IMG/VR virus record: IMGVR_UViG_3300047494_000119
Location: 1 to 49,111 of that record
Length of the DNA stretch: 49,111 nucleotides
Direction: 5' to 3' (one strand)
Origin: a virus
Numbering within the stretch: position 1 is the first letter of the stretch; every line of letters begins with the position of its first letter. This document shows, one piece after another, positions 20,303-29,879 of the stretch. The position numbers and the translations under genes were made by a program. The notes under the pieces were generated by a model, which saw only the letters and a list, made by a program, of their open reading frames with translations, searched no databases and was not told where the DNA came from.

Positions 20303-21805
20303 TTACGCTCCCACCTGGAATTCCAGCACGGTCGCATCCACCATCAGATTGCCGGTGATGTTCACCACCAGCTGCTGATCCAATCGGTTCGGATCGCTGG
20401 CGTTGATCTGGAAAATGCTCGCCTGCGCGGCCGCCTGGCCGTTCACGATCCACCCGAGCTGCTCATACAGCCGGCACCGCCCGGCCCAGCTGCCCTTCGC
20501 GCGCATCGGCGTCACAGTGCCTTGCACGTCGCTCTGTGCGGCCAGCGAGCCATCTGGCGCCAGCTTGGCCTGCGGATACAGCAGCGCGCGATAGGTGTTC
20601 CAGTCGTAGCGGATCCGGCTCAACGTGCGCGCGGTCATCACGTCGCGCCAGCTGGCGTCGGCCACGCCCAGGCTGGTGGTGGTGTTGGCGGTCACCAGGC
20701 GCTCGATCGCCATCACGCCGTTCTCGCTGGTGGTCGTGCTCTGCCCCACCAGCAGCAGCTGCTGGCGCTGGCTTTCGATGAACGCGTCCACATCCGCTGG
20801 CCCCACCACGCCGGGCAGCGTCAGCCCGCGCAGCTGGCGGGATGGATCGTTGGCCAGCGCGAAGCTCGCCACGCCGGCCAGCGCGCCCGTCATCGCATAG
20901 GTGGGCGTCTGCGAATTATACACCGGCAGGAAGCACATGTGTTTGTCGTTCTGGCCGGTGGCGAAGGTCTGCGCACTGCCGTAGCTGTTGCTGTAGCAGG
21001 TCCAGCTCATGCAATCCTGCTTGCCCAGCGCCGTGTAGCGGCGATCCAGATCGGCGGCGAGCAGGGCAAGGTTCGCCGTGTCGTAGAACGGCATGATGAT
21101 GTCGGTATACCAGGTGGTGGCCGCCGTGCTGATCGCCGCCGTGATGTCGGGGAACAGCGTGCCGCCGCTCATATCCACCACCGCGCAGGTGATGCCGGGG
21201 GGGAAGGTGTCGCCCACCGCGGCGTTGCAGCGCAGATCGATGTCGTTGCCGAGCTGGCCCTTGAAGCCGGCGTTCACGGTCAGCACGCCGAGGGCGGCGG
21301 AAACCGTCGCCGGCAGGTTCGGATCGGCAGCCATCGCGGCGCGCAGATTGGCGGCGATGGAGGTGGGCGTGTCGGTCAGTGAAACGCCGATGCGGTAGTT
21401 CACGCCCGCCACGCTGGCGCTGAACGTGCCCGGCGCAGTCGGCGCGCCCGAGATCGTGAACGTGCCGGTGGCCAGGCCCCCGGTGCTGGGGGCGGCCAGG
21501 AAAATCACATCCAGCTGCGCCAGCGGATTGGCCAGCAGATACGCCGCCGCCGCCGCCGCCGCCGGGCTGCCGGCGCCGCCCAGCGCCACCGCCTGGCTGG
21601 CCGAGGTGATGGTATACACCTGGCCGTAATTCGCGGTGGCCAGCAGCGGCCGCACCTGCCCGAACAGCAGCACGCGCGTGGGATATCCCAGCACGCCGAC
21701 ATTGCCGTAATAGGGGCGAACTTCGGTATATTCGCCCGGCACCAAGATCCCGGTGGGGATTTCATTGAAAATGATATTCTGGGGCGTGGTCTGGCTGCCG
21801 CTCAT
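20303..21805 (-). CDS. Contractile tail sheath protein (Mu gpL-like)
   Basis: 500 aa. The N-terminal IIFNEIPTGILVPGEYTEV, GYPTRVLLFGQVRP, the central DITAAISTAATTWYTDIIMPF region and the C-terminal RYDWNTYRALLYPQ motif are typical of the Mu/FluMu tail sheath. The length is close to Mu gpL. Sheath subunits contract to drive the tube into the cell. Confidence 0.95.
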   Translation of the reverse strand: MSGSQTTPQNIIFNEIPTGILVPGEYTEVRPYYGNVGVLGYPTRVLLFGQVRPLLATANYGQVYTITSASQAVALGGAGSPAAAAAAAYLLANPLAQLDVIFLAAPSTGGLATGTFTISGAPTAPGTFSASVAGVNYRIGVSLTDTPTSIAANLRAAMAADPNLPATVSAALGVLTVNAGFKGQLGNDIDLRCNAAVGDTFPPGITCAVVDMSGGTLFPDITAAISTAATTWYTDIIMPFYDTANLALLAADLDRRYTALGKQDCMSWTCYSNSYGSAQTFATGQNDKHMCFLPVYNSQTPTYAMTGALAGVASFALANDPSRQLRGLTLPGVVGPADVDAFIESQRQQLLLVGQSTTTSENGVMAIERLVTANTTTSLGVADASWRDVMTARTLSRIRYDWNTYRALLYPQAKLAPDGSLAAQSDVQGTVTPMRAKGSWAGRCRLYEQLGWIVNGQAAAQASIFQINASDPNRLDQQLVVNITGNLMVDATVLEFQVGA

Positions 21806-21808
21806 GGA

Positions 21809-22033
21809 TCAGCTGTCCTGTTCGCTGTCGCTGGTGTAGCCCGGATCGATGGTGCCGCTGGGCGTGGCGCCGATCAGCAGATCGCCGCTGGCCAGGCACC
21901 GCTGCACGAACAGCGCGTCGCCATCCACCATGATCGATCCATCGGATTGCGCCGATGGATCACCCGGCAATTTGCGGCCGTCCGGAAACGGAATGGTGCG
22001 GCCCGCCGCCGCCTTAACCCAGATCGCGCTCAA
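21809..22033 (-). CDS. Mu gp38-like small protein (DUF2635)
   Basis: 74 aa, not obvious from ATG-based scanning. A TTG at 22033 overlaps the gp37 stop (TTGA), and the product begins directly with the family pattern IWVKAAAGRTIPFPDGRKLPGD, followed by D-ALFVQRCLASGDL. It lies 3 bp before the sheath gene, exactly where DUF2635 proteins occur in Mu-like phages. Function unknown. Confidence 0.82.
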   Translation of the reverse strand: MSAIWVKAAAGRTIPFPDGRKLPGDPSAQSDGSIMVDGDALFVQRCLASGDLLIGATPSGTIDPGYTSDSEQDS

Positions 22034-22650
22034 TAGCCGTCCTCCGCCACAACCATGGTATCGTCGTCCTCGATCAGCAGCTCGCCCGCCGGCGTCTGCC
22101 ACGTCGTATCGATCTCCTGCAGCAGCGGCACGTCGCCGAAATCCAGCGTATCCACGGCGTCGATATCGATGCCCACCTGCACGTCGACACTGGCCAGCGC
22201 GCAGCCCTCGGCCTGCCAGCCATCCACCCACAAATTGCCGGCCGAACTCACGAAGCACGGCCCCACGTTCGGCACCGAATAGCCGTTCAGAATGCTGATC
22301 GCGGACTGTACCATGCGCAGCTGGCCCATGCCCTGCGCGTCGCCGAGATAACGCCCCTGGTCGCCGCTCGGCCCGGCATTCTTCACGATCAGATACACCG
22401 TGAACTGCGCGGCTGCGCGGAACGTGCTCTCGAATTCGGACCGCACCGGAATACCCTTCCAGCCCAGCCCCACAAACGGCGCTAGGCCGCCCAGGCGATC
22501 CCATTGCTTGATCGTCATGCGCGCCGGCACGTATTCGAACCGGAACCGCTTCGGGTTGAACACGCTCTGCACCCGCGCGGCCAGGCCCATCGCCGCCAGC
22601 TCCAGCGGCCCTGGCGTGGTCACCAGCGGGGCGGCTTCACTGCCGCTCAT
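22030..22650 (-). CDS. Mu gp37-like tail terminator/connector (DUF1834)
   Basis: 206 aa. IKQWDRLGGLAPFVGLGWKGI, the QFTVYLIVKNAGP strand and the later GCALASVDVQVGIDIDA segment fit the DUF1834 family encoded just before the sheath. It overlaps gp36 by 4 bases. Probably a head-tail connector or tail completion protein. Confidence 0.85.
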   Translation of the reverse strand: MSGSEAAPLVTTPGPLELAAMGLAARVQSVFNPKRFRFEYVPARMTIKQWDRLGGLAPFVGLGWKGIPVRSEFESTFRAAAQFTVYLIVKNAGPSGDQGRYLGDAQGMGQLRMVQSAISILNGYSVPNVGPCFVSSAGNLWVDGWQAEGCALASVDVQVGIDIDAVDTLDFGDVPLLQEIDTTWQTPAGELLIEDDDTMVVAEDGY

Positions 22651-23162
22651 GGGCCGCCCCAGAAGCTGCCATCCACGGTGCTGGAACTCACCACGTCGGA
22701 ACTCGGCTGGCTGAATGCATCGTCCAGCGCGCCGCCGCCACGCACAAACACGGCGTTGTCGGCGCCGGCCGGCGCGGCATTCGTCATCGCCAGGCTTTGA
22801 TCGGCCGGCAGCATCTCGCGCAAATCCAGCACCACCTCGCCGCGCATCACCGCGCGCAGCCAGGCCATCGTCTCCTCGCGATCTTTGGTCACCGCCTCGG
22901 TCGGCGATTTCTGCTCGCCCTGATACAAATCATAGCGCGCCAGCAGCTGGCAGGCCCGGCGGATTTCCGGCGGCGCGGCCATCAGCGGCACGGCGTAGCG
23001 CTTGCGCAGAAAGCTGTCGATCAGGCTGGAGGCATCATCCAGCGCGGTATCGATCGGGTCTTCGATCACCGCCACCATATCCGTGCCGAACGGCGTGGAC
23101 AGACGGATCATCTCCGTCTGTCCAAACCGCGCGACCATATCGTCGGAGGTGGCGTATGCCAT
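22647..23162 (-). CDS. Mu gp36-like connector (DUF1320)
   Basis: 171 aa. MAYATSDDMVARFGQTEMIRLS followed by LDDASSLIDSFLRKRYAVPL and RRACQLLARYDLY is the recognisable DUF1320 signature, a helical head-tail adaptor. The C-terminal about 40 residues are less conserved and low in complexity. Confidence 0.92.
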   Translation of the reverse strand: MAYATSDDMVARFGQTEMIRLSTPFGTDMVAVIEDPIDTALDDASSLIDSFLRKRYAVPLMAAPPEIRRACQLLARYDLYQGEQKSPTEAVTKDREETMAWLRAVMRGEVVLDLREMLPADQSLAMTNAAPAGADNAVFVRGGGALDDAFSQPSSDVVSSSTVDGSFWGGP

Positions 23163-23170
23163 CGATGGCG

Positions 23171-23650
23171 TTAGGCGCGGCCGCGGGCGCGCACGGCGCG
23201 GGCGGTCTCGGCCGGAATATCACCGGCGATCTCTTCCTTCACCTCTGCTGCCTGCGCAGCCGCCTGGGGATCGATCACCGCGCCGATCGGCGTGTCGGCC
23301 GCGTTCGCGTGCTCCACGGTCTTGCCGGTGCGCGCGTCCGCATCCACCACGGCCTGGTCGGTCACCACAGTGCCGGCCGTGGCGTCGAAATGCTGCGGCC
23401 CCGGCTGCAGCTGGGCCAGCAGCTCCTGCAGCCGGGCGTGCACGGTGGCGGCCGGCGGCCGGTGCGGCGCGTGCTCGGGCGTGGTGGCGAGGCTCAGCGG
23501 ATGGCCCACCACCACGCTGATATGCGGGTCGCCGAACAAATCCAGCAGCTGCGCTTCGGAAAAATGATCCAGCGGATAAACGGCGGCGGCGGGGTTCGGC
23601 TGGCCGCCGCGATACATGCCCGGCCGGCCGCAGGTAACAACCAAATGCAT
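23171..23650 (-). CDS. Mu gp35-like protein (HI1506-type)
   Basis: 159 aa, between the major head and gp36 genes. The early MYRGGQPNPAAAVYPLDHFSEAQL and later FGDPHISVVVG pieces resemble the gp35/HI1506 family (short N-terminal domain with FxExQLxxL). The C-terminal half is Ala/Glu-rich. Probably a minor head component; function not established. Confidence 0.8.
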   Translation of the reverse strand: MHLVVTCGRPGMYRGGQPNPAAAVYPLDHFSEAQLLDLFGDPHISVVVGHPLSLATTPEHAPHRPPAATVHARLQELLAQLQPGPQHFDATAGTVVTDQAVVDADARTGKTVEHANAADTPIGAVIDPQAAAQAAEVKEEIAGDIPAETARAVRARGRA

Positions 23651-23718
23651 CGCAAGTCCCTCTGTTTAATCCGCCGGCGCCCGCCGGCGGGAATGCCTCT
23701 GTGTCGCGGCGCTGGCTG

Positions 23719-24636
23719 CTAGTTCAGCCAGACGTCTTCCACCGCTTTGGCCATGCCGCGGAACTGGTTGGGCACCAGTGACGTGGCGGTGCCGCTCAGC
23801 GGCTGGAATTCGTTGGTGCACAGCGCGAGCGCGGTCGGATACAGCGCGGTCGGCACCACCAGCAGGTTCGGGTTGATGCCCATCGGCGCGCCGCTCGGCC
23901 GGCGGATTTGCGTCATGGCGGTGCGCGCGGCGATCACGTTGTCATGCGTCAGCGGCGCCATGCTCATATACGCCAGCTGCCACAGGCCATAGCCGGCCGC
24001 GCAGCGGCCATCCACGCCCCATTCGAATTCGCGGTTCCAGAACACCTGCGGATCGTCCATCGCGAATTTCGGGATGATCTCGAACGGCTTGCGGCGCTGG
24101 AAGATGAAGGCGCGCTGCGGGCGGCGCGTATCGAGCAGATACCAGGCCGGTCCGGCGCCGGTGACGTAGTTCGCCACCGTGTTGGGCGTGCCGTCCGGAT
24201 TGAAGTTCGGATGCGCCGTGTCGAAGAAGTTCTGGTTGTCGTAGGTGATGGCGGTGTGGCCATTCTTCATGGCGGCCGCGATCAGCTCGTCGGGCAGCAC
24301 CGCGGCATCCGCGCCCAGCTGGGCGGCCGCCGGCGTCAGCAGCCCATATTTGTCATCCAGGATATCGTTGCGCCGCACCGCGATGGTCTCTTCGAATTCG
24401 CGGTTCTGGATGGAGAAGGTGAGCAGCGAAAGCTGGTTGACCACGCGGTCGCCGACCCACTCCCGCAGACCGGGCAGCATATCCAAACGCGGATAAAGCT
24501 CGCCGGCGCCGGTGCTGGTCGCCTGGAAGGCGATCTGCTCCTGCACGGTCGGCGCGGTCCATAGCTGCGTATTGAACGCAGTCTGCACGCCGATATTGAT
24601 CGACGTCAGCAGCGGAAAAGTAATGGCGTCGGGCAC
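23719..24636 (-). CDS. Major head protein (Mu gpT-like)
   Basis: 305 aa, the length of Mu gpT. Family features include the N-terminal TSINIGVQTAFNTQLW, YPRLDMLPGLREWVGDRVVN, QNREFEETIAVRRNDILDD, and the TYDNQNFFDTAHPN segment. It builds the icosahedral capsid and follows the protease/scaffold and decoration genes. Confidence 0.96.
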   Translation of the reverse strand: MPDAITFPLLTSINIGVQTAFNTQLWTAPTVQEQIAFQATSTGAGELYPRLDMLPGLREWVGDRVVNQLSLLTFSIQNREFEETIAVRRNDILDDKYGLLTPAAAQLGADAAVLPDELIAAAMKNGHTAITYDNQNFFDTAHPNFNPDGTPNTVANYVTGAGPAWYLLDTRRPQRAFIFQRRKPFEIIPKFAMDDPQVFWNREFEWGVDGRCAAGYGLWQLAYMSMAPLTHDNVIAARTAMTQIRRPSGAPMGINPNLLVVPTALYPTALALCTNEFQPLSGTATSLVPNQFRGMAKAVEDVWLN

Positions 24637-24642
24637 TGGTGT

Positions 24643-25053
24643 TTAGCCTCCGAGCAGACGGACCCAGGTGAAGCCACCCTCGATGCCATCGAGGTTGCCT
24701 GCCACCAGCAGCGATCCGGATTGGGTGAGGGTCAGCGTGTTGTCGTCGACCACGTAGACGGTCGCGTTCAGGTTGGCGGGGATCGCGCTCGGAACCACCA
24801 GGCGCCAGATCCCGCGCAGCGCTTCCACCGGCGTCACGCTGGCGGCTCCGCTCGCGGTGTTGTCGTAGGCCATGGCGGCCAGGCCGAGGAACGCCACGGT
24901 GCCGCTGGTCTGGATGCGCTGCATCTGGCCGGCCGCGTTCAGCCCGACCAGGCTGTTGCGAAACACCTTCTCGCCCGGCGCGACGTAGTAGCCATACTCG
25001 CCGCCCTTGGGCGGACCGCGGCGCTTCAGCACCACATCTGCAGTCAGCGCCAT
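24643..25053 (-). CDS. Probable head decoration (capsid cement) protein
   Basis: 136 aa, between the protease/scaffold and major head genes, the usual place for a decoration protein. It is beta-rich and glycine-rich with EKVFRNSLVGLNAAGQMQR and GTVAFLGLAAMAYDNTASG, similar in style to DUF2190-type cement proteins. The assignment rests mainly on position and composition. Confidence 0.75.
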   Translation of the reverse strand: MALTADVVLKRRGPPKGGEYGYYVAPGEKVFRNSLVGLNAAGQMQRIQTSGTVAFLGLAAMAYDNTASGAASVTPVEALRGIWRLVVPSAIPANLNATVYVVDDNTLTLTQSGSLLVAGNLDGIEGGFTWVRLLGG

Positions 25054-26103
25054 TTATGCGGCCTCCTTCGATTTGCGCATCGCCTTCTTGGTCTTGGCGA
25101 ATGCCTTTGGATCGAGGCTCATCTTTTTGCAGGTGGCCATCTCGGTCTCGTCCAGCGCGTCGCCGTCTTCGCTCTCGGCCAGCGCGATCGTGGAAACCGC
25201 AACGCCGCCGGCGTTGATGCTCGGCATGGCGTTCACCAGCTTCTCGATCCCCGCGGGGTCTTTCGCGTGCATCGCGATCAGCGCCTCGCGGCTGGCCACG
25301 ATCGGCTTGCCGGCCTTGATCGCCGTGTCGATGAAGCTGGTCGCCGTCTCCGTCAGGCGCTGGGTGCGCATCGTGTCGATCTGCGCTTGCAGCTGCACCA
25401 CAGTTTCGTTCGGCACCGTGGTGGCCTTCTGCGCGGCTAGCGCCAGCACCAGGTCGTCCGGTGTGGCGGCCGTCACGCCGGCGGCGGTGGCCGCGCGCTG
25501 CACCAGCGTCTCCACCGTGCCGCGCTGTTCGGCGTGCCCATTCTGTTGAAGATCACTGAGCGTCGCCAGAATGGTGGCCTCGTCGGCGGTGTCGGGCAGC
25601 TTCAGCGCCGCCCGCAGTTGCGTCACATCCACGGTCTGATCCTGTTTGCTGAGAAGGGTGGTGAGGCTGGTCAAGGCCGGCGTGTTGGTCAGCGCGGCGC
25701 GCAGGATTTGCGTCACCCGGCCGGCCTTATCGACGTTGATCACCGGGCTCACGCCGCGGTAGCTGCGATTGGCCAGCAGCTGCTTGCCTGAGGCGTTCCA
25801 ATCCACGCGGCCCCAAATCCCGTCGGCGCGCGATTGCAGCTCCACGATCCAGCCATGCGCCGGCGCGTCGCCGCCGGTCTTCATGGCGTGATCGGTCGCG
25901 TGGTTCACATCCAGCGTCAGCGCGCCGTTGGCCATGCTGGCGGCGATCACCGCCGCCGCATCGGTCAGCGTCCAAGGCCCGCGCCCATCGGCGGCGCGGA
26001 ACGTCCCGGCCGGCACCAGGTGCAGCCATTCGACGCTCGCATCGATCGCGCCGGCTTGGCCGGCAGCAGTCGGCAGCGTGAAATACAGGGTGACCGTGTT
26101 CAT
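25054..26103 (-). CDS. Head maturation protease and scaffold (Mu gpI/Z-like)
   Basis: 349 aa. The N-terminal protease part has His68 in LDVNHATDH and Ser119 in YRGVSPVIN, the spacing seen in Mu gpI-type serine proteases. The C-terminal helical, Ala/Lys-rich half (residues about 190-349) would serve as scaffold. A palindromic late promoter element lies 35 nt upstream of the ATG, as PI does in Mu. The protein ends 1 bp before the next ATG. Confidence 0.93.
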   Translation of the reverse strand: MNTVTLYFTLPTAAGQAGAIDASVEWLHLVPAGTFRAADGRGPWTLTDAAAVIAASMANGALTLDVNHATDHAMKTGGDAPAHGWIVELQSRADGIWGRVDWNASGKQLLANRSYRGVSPVINVDKAGRVTQILRAALTNTPALTSLTTLLSKQDQTVDVTQLRAALKLPDTADEATILATLSDLQQNGHAEQRGTVETLVQRAATAAGVTAATPDDLVLALAAQKATTVPNETVVQLQAQIDTMRTQRLTETATSFIDTAIKAGKPIVASREALIAMHAKDPAGIEKLVNAMPSINAGGVAVSTIALAESEDGDALDETEMATCKKMSLDPKAFAKTKKAMRKSKEAA

Positions 26104-26132
26104 CCACGGCGAAATTGCCCTGCGGCGCGGCG

Positions 26133-26160
26133 CGGCGTTTACCCTAGCAGGTGCTAACCC
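26133..26160 (-). promoter_or_regulatory. Late promoter element, copy 2 (PI-like), before protease gene
   Basis: On the minus strand: TTAGCACCTGCTAGGGTAA, differing at a single base from the copy before gp46. Core 26145-26156. It lies in the 158-bp gap between gpG and the protease gene, and the ATG follows 35 nt downstream of GGGTAA. Confidence 0.72.
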
Positions 26161-26261
26161 GGATCACCCGCCACGGCCGCCGCTGGCGGGCGCGTCAGCC
26201 AGGTGGCTCCCACCGGGCGGGCGGCTGCTCTCATCCCGCTCTCAGGCTTGCCCAGGGCCTC

Positions 26262-26813
26262 TCATTCGCCGTTCGCGCCCCAGCTGGCCGCCGCCGGAAC
26301 CGGCCCGCCCAGCGCGTGCGCCATGTAGTCTTCGGCGACCTCCACCAGCATGGTTTCATCGTCATGACCAAAGCCGAGATATGGCCGCGCCGGAATGGTC
26401 ACCTGGCGCGCCCAAACCAGCCGATCGCCAATGCGGAAGATCAGCGCCGGCGCATCCTTCGGTTTGATGGTGGCGCCAAACTGGTGCACGGCGGCATAGA
26501 CCTTGTTGCTGCCCACCGTCACCTCGCCGGCCTCGACCTCGCTGGTGATGCTGCCCATCAGGCCGCCGCTCATGCCCTTCTCGCGCAGGATCCCCGGGCC
26601 GGTCTTCTCGGCCTCATAGGCCGGCATCAGTGGCGCCCAGGGGTTTCCGTCCGGATCGTGCTCGCCCCTGAACCGATCGCGCACGTTGCGCGCCAGGCCA
26701 AATCCCATCGCCGCCAGCAGCGGCTCCGGCTCGGCCGCCAGCGCGCGCAGCTTGCTCAGCGCCTCGCGAACATCGGCGTCGTCGAAGGTGAAAGTCAGCG
26801 CCGCGCCCGTCAT
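26262..26813 (-). CDS. Virion morphogenesis protein (Mu gpG-like)
   Basis: 183 aa from the ATG at 26813. A TTG eight codons upstream is possible but AAAGG is better placed for the ATG. GEHDPDGNPWAPLMPAYEAEK, LREKGMSGGLMGSI and VYAAVHQFGATI are typical of the phage virion morphogenesis (gpG) family, needed for head-tail joining. It is the last gene before the second late promoter element. Confidence 0.9.
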   Translation of the reverse strand: MTGAALTFTFDDADVREALSKLRALAAEPEPLLAAMGFGLARNVRDRFRGEHDPDGNPWAPLMPAYEAEKTGPGILREKGMSGGLMGSITSEVEAGEVTVGSNKVYAAVHQFGATIKPKDAPALIFRIGDRLVWARQVTIPARPYLGFGHDDETMLVEVAEDYMAHALGGPVPAAASWGANGE

Positions 26814-26933
26814 TCCATCTCGCCTTTTCGCTGACAACGCTGTAGCATGGTCCGGTAGCCGGGACCACGAAACGCTGTACTGGCCTGTATATCGCGCAAG
26901 CGCCTACTTGAGGGATGTGGCGTATCCCCCCGG

Positions 26934-28277
26934 CTACAGATGCCCCTGCAATAGCTTGTAATTAGGCCGCCCCAATTCGGAGCGCGGCACCAGGCCCGCG
27001 CTGCGCACAGTATTCACCAGCGGACGCTTGTCGTCGATCTTCATGTGCAGCCGCCCCACCGCTACGATGACCTTGGCCAGCCGTCCCTGCGGATCGTTCG
27101 GCACAGGAAACACGAAGATCAAATCCCCGTTCTGGTCGCGATCGTCGCGCAGGATCGCCTGGGGCTGGGCCAGCAGCTGCGGCAGCGCCAGCAGCTCGGC
27201 CAACGGCAGCGCATTGCTCTTCGTGTCGCGCACCATGTGCGCCAACTGTGCCGCGTTGATCAGGATGCTGCGCGGCGCATCCTTCGGGATCGTGCGCACC
27301 ACCAGGTCGGGCAGCCGGCCGATCGACCACACCGTTCCGTCCGGCCGCTTCGCCTCGCTGACCTTCTGCACCCAGTCGCCGTACGTCATGCCCGGCTGAT
27401 GCACCGGCGGCTTGCGTGGCCTGTCCTGCTGTGCTGCGCCTGGGCTCGGCGCCGGTGCCGGCGCCGGCGCGGTCACCGGCGAGGCAAGGCCAGGGGCTCT
27501 GCCCCCCGCTGTTCGAGCACCTGACTTTTGCGGCGCCGGCTCGAACGCATCGCCGCCCGGCTTCAGCACGCTCGTGTCATGCGGCACCGGCCCCTGCCAG
27601 GCTTTGCCCACATTGTAGTCAAACCCTGGATCGATCCCCACCGGCACCTGGTGCGTCTCGCCGGTGTGCTTGTTCACCCATGGCCGCGTCTCGATCGGTG
27701 GCGCTGTGTCGGGTCCATCCTTGCCCAGCCGCGCCAGCTCGCGCCGCATCATCGGCCGCACATGGCAGCCGCAGCGCCAGCCGTTCGGCGGATAATGCGT
27801 GTTCCACCATGGATCGTCGGCGCGCAGCGTCAGCCCGTTCCACGCCAGATGCTGCAGCCGCGGATGCCGGCTGCCGCTGTGCACGTATTGCCAGTAGGGG
27901 AACACTTCCAGCGTGCCGGGCGCCGTCATCTGCGCGTAGCGGCCGGCCGAATAGGCGGTCGAGAGATTGGTCTCGTAGATGATCTGCGCGCGCCAGGCGG
28001 CCGAGCCGTTATGCACCCAGCCGTGCTTGGCCACGATCGCATCGAACTGCTTGCGGAAATCCCGCAGCGTGGTGCCCTTGTCGATCGCGCGGATCACCTC
28101 GGCGTGCAGATCGTCCACCAGCGCCTGGCTGGATGCGCCGGCCACCATGAAGCTGCGCGCATGCGCCTGCTTCCACACGTCGGTCCAGTGTTCGCTGGTG
28201 ACCGCCACCTTCTCGCGCAGAAAGTCGATCGCGTCCTTTGGCTTTAACCCCAGCGCGGCGGGAACGATCTGTGGCAT
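26934..28277 (-). CDS. MuF minor head protein with possible nuclease-type C-terminal domain
   Basis: 447 aa, Mu gpF/gp30-like. Residues about 60-190 form the phage Mu F domain, with YETNLSTAYSAGRYAQM, HPRLQHLAWNGLTL, DDPWWNTHYPPNGWRCGCHV. A Pro/Ala-rich linker (about 245-295) leads to a separate C-terminal domain (about 305-447) with VVRTIPKDAPRSILI, LAHMVRDTKSNALPLAELL and VIVAVGRLHMKI. Such MuF tails are often nuclease-fold (PBECR-type) modules related to bacterial toxin domains; here that is an inference from layout and general likeness. It follows the portal gene by 9 bp. Confidence 0.88.
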   Translation of the reverse strand: MPQIVPAALGLKPKDAIDFLREKVAVTSEHWTDVWKQAHARSFMVAGASSQALVDDLHAEVIRAIDKGTTLRDFRKQFDAIVAKHGWVHNGSAAWRAQIIYETNLSTAYSAGRYAQMTAPGTLEVFPYWQYVHSGSRHPRLQHLAWNGLTLRADDPWWNTHYPPNGWRCGCHVRPMMRRELARLGKDGPDTAPPIETRPWVNKHTGETHQVPVGIDPGFDYNVGKAWQGPVPHDTSVLKPGGDAFEPAPQKSGARTAGGRAPGLASPVTAPAPAPAPSPGAAQQDRPRKPPVHQPGMTYGDWVQKVSEAKRPDGTVWSIGRLPDLVVRTIPKDAPRSILINAAQLAHMVRDTKSNALPLAELLALPQLLAQPQAILRDDRDQNGDLIFVFPVPNDPQGRLAKVIVAVGRLHMKIDDKRPLVNTVRSAGLVPRSELGRPNYKLLQGHL

Positions 28278-28286
28278 CGCCGCAGC

Positions 28287-29879
28287 CTAATGCGGCCGCA
28301 GCTCGTCCAGCAACGCCGCCTGGCCCACCAGCTCGGCCATCGCCATGCCCTGCTGCATGGCCTTCGCGAATGCCGACGGATCCAGCTGCAGCTCCGACAG
28401 CCGATGCGCCAGGTCGTGCAGGCTGTCGGCCTGGTCGAACACCGCGCGCACCTGTTCCGTCATGCCGGCGAGCGCGCTTTGCGCATCGGCCGCCAGATTG
28501 TCGGTCAGCCGCTCCACCACCTCGGGCGGGATTTCGCCGGTCTGGCGGGTCAGCAGCCGCGTCAGCAGCTTCCGGCTATTCTGCTCGGGCACCGGCGCCT
28601 CGATCACCTTGGGCGGCGCCACGGGCGGCGCTGGGGGCGGCATCAGCGTCTCCTCGCCGTCATCCGCCGGCGTCAATTGCAGCCGGCTCATCACCTCGTC
28701 CACGCGCGGCCGCAAGCCCAGCGGCACCATGTTCACGATGCCGGCGATCACATCGTTCAGCGGCACCTGGTCCTGCCGGCCGATCCGCAGCACCGGATAG
28801 CGCTCCTGCGGCCCGAAGGTCAGCGCGATCATGGGCTGCACGATCTGCCGCGTGATGCTGGTGGCCAGCAGCCCGGCGTCGAACTTCTCCACGTCGTCTT
28901 CGATCTGCCGGTGCTCGCGCCCCACCGCGTGGCCACCGGCGATCGCCTCGGTGCCCGCCGTGCTGCCCAGCACCAGCTTGGAAACCTCCCGGTTCAGCCA
29001 GTCCGCCCGCTTCAAATACAGCTCGCTGCCGGCGTTGCGCTCGCTGTCTTTGACGAACTCGATTTCCATGGATTTCGGAATGATCGCGCCCACGTCGCCG
29101 GCGATCGTGCTCACCGCGCGCCACAGCACATTGCGGTCGGTATCCGATGCCTCTGGCCCGTAGCGGCCAACCCGGATCGGGAAGCCGTAAGCCTGGCAGA
29201 ATACCGCCCAGTCCTTCACGTTGAACGCCGAATACATCCACAGGAACGCCACCTGGCGCGTCAGCCCCCCGCGCACGATGTTGCCGGATTTGCTGCGATG
29301 CGGGTGCACCAAAAATTTCAGCGGCGCCAGATCCACGAAGCCCGCGCCGGTGCGCAGCCAGATCGTGCGGCCGTCCTTCCAGGAAATCTCGAAAAACCGC
29401 TGCGGCCGATATTCAATGCGGCTGGGCGCGCAATAGCCGGGCCGCTGCTCCCACAGGATCTCCAGCGCGGAAAATCCTTTGCCCACCGCATCCATGATGT
29501 CGAACATGGCATTCGCCAGCACGTCGCTATCGATCCAGTCGCGCACGAAATCCGCGTGGGTATCGTATTCACCGCCGCCGCGTGCGGCCTCGATCGTGAT
29601 CGGCAGTTGGCTTACCTGGCGTTTGCGCTTCGCCAGCACGGCGCCGTAGTGGCTGAACAGCTCCTCGATCTCCTCGGCCAGGATGAACCATTCCTGGCTG
29701 CTGCCGTCGTCGGCCGCGCGCACGATGGATCCCAACTGGCCGGGATCCATGCCGAACGCCATGTGCCCGGCAAACGGCGGCCGGCTGGCGATCGCGCTGG
29801 GCGGGCTGATCTCCTCGCGCATCTGCGCGATCACGGCCGGCGGTACCGGCTGCCCGAACTGATCCAGCAGCTGGCGCAT
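28287..29879 (-). CDS. Portal protein (Mu gp29-like, DUF935)
   Basis: 530 aa from the ATG at 29879; the longer in-frame extension runs into the terminase gene and is not conserved in character. DUF935 signals are GMDPGQLGSIVRAADDG, DAVGKGFSALEILWEQR, ISWKDGRTIWLRTGAGFVDL, and KRADWLNREVSKLVLGSTAG. The portal ring is the vertex through which DNA enters. It starts 22 bp after the terminase stop. Confidence 0.94.
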   Translation of the reverse strand: MRQLLDQFGQPVPPAVIAQMREEISPPSAIASRPPFAGHMAFGMDPGQLGSIVRAADDGSSQEWFILAEEIEELFSHYGAVLAKRKRQVSQLPITIEAARGGGEYDTHADFVRDWIDSDVLANAMFDIMDAVGKGFSALEILWEQRPGYCAPSRIEYRPQRFFEISWKDGRTIWLRTGAGFVDLAPLKFLVHPHRSKSGNIVRGGLTRQVAFLWMYSAFNVKDWAVFCQAYGFPIRVGRYGPEASDTDRNVLWRAVSTIAGDVGAIIPKSMEIEFVKDSERNAGSELYLKRADWLNREVSKLVLGSTAGTEAIAGGHAVGREHRQIEDDVEKFDAGLLATSITRQIVQPMIALTFGPQERYPVLRIGRQDQVPLNDVIAGIVNMVPLGLRPRVDEVMSRLQLTPADDGEETLMPPPAPPVAPPKVIEAPVPEQNSRKLLTRLLTRQTGEIPPEVVERLTDNLAADAQSALAGMTEQVRAVFDQADSLHDLAHRLSELQLDPSAFAKAMQQGMAMAELVGQAALLDELRPH

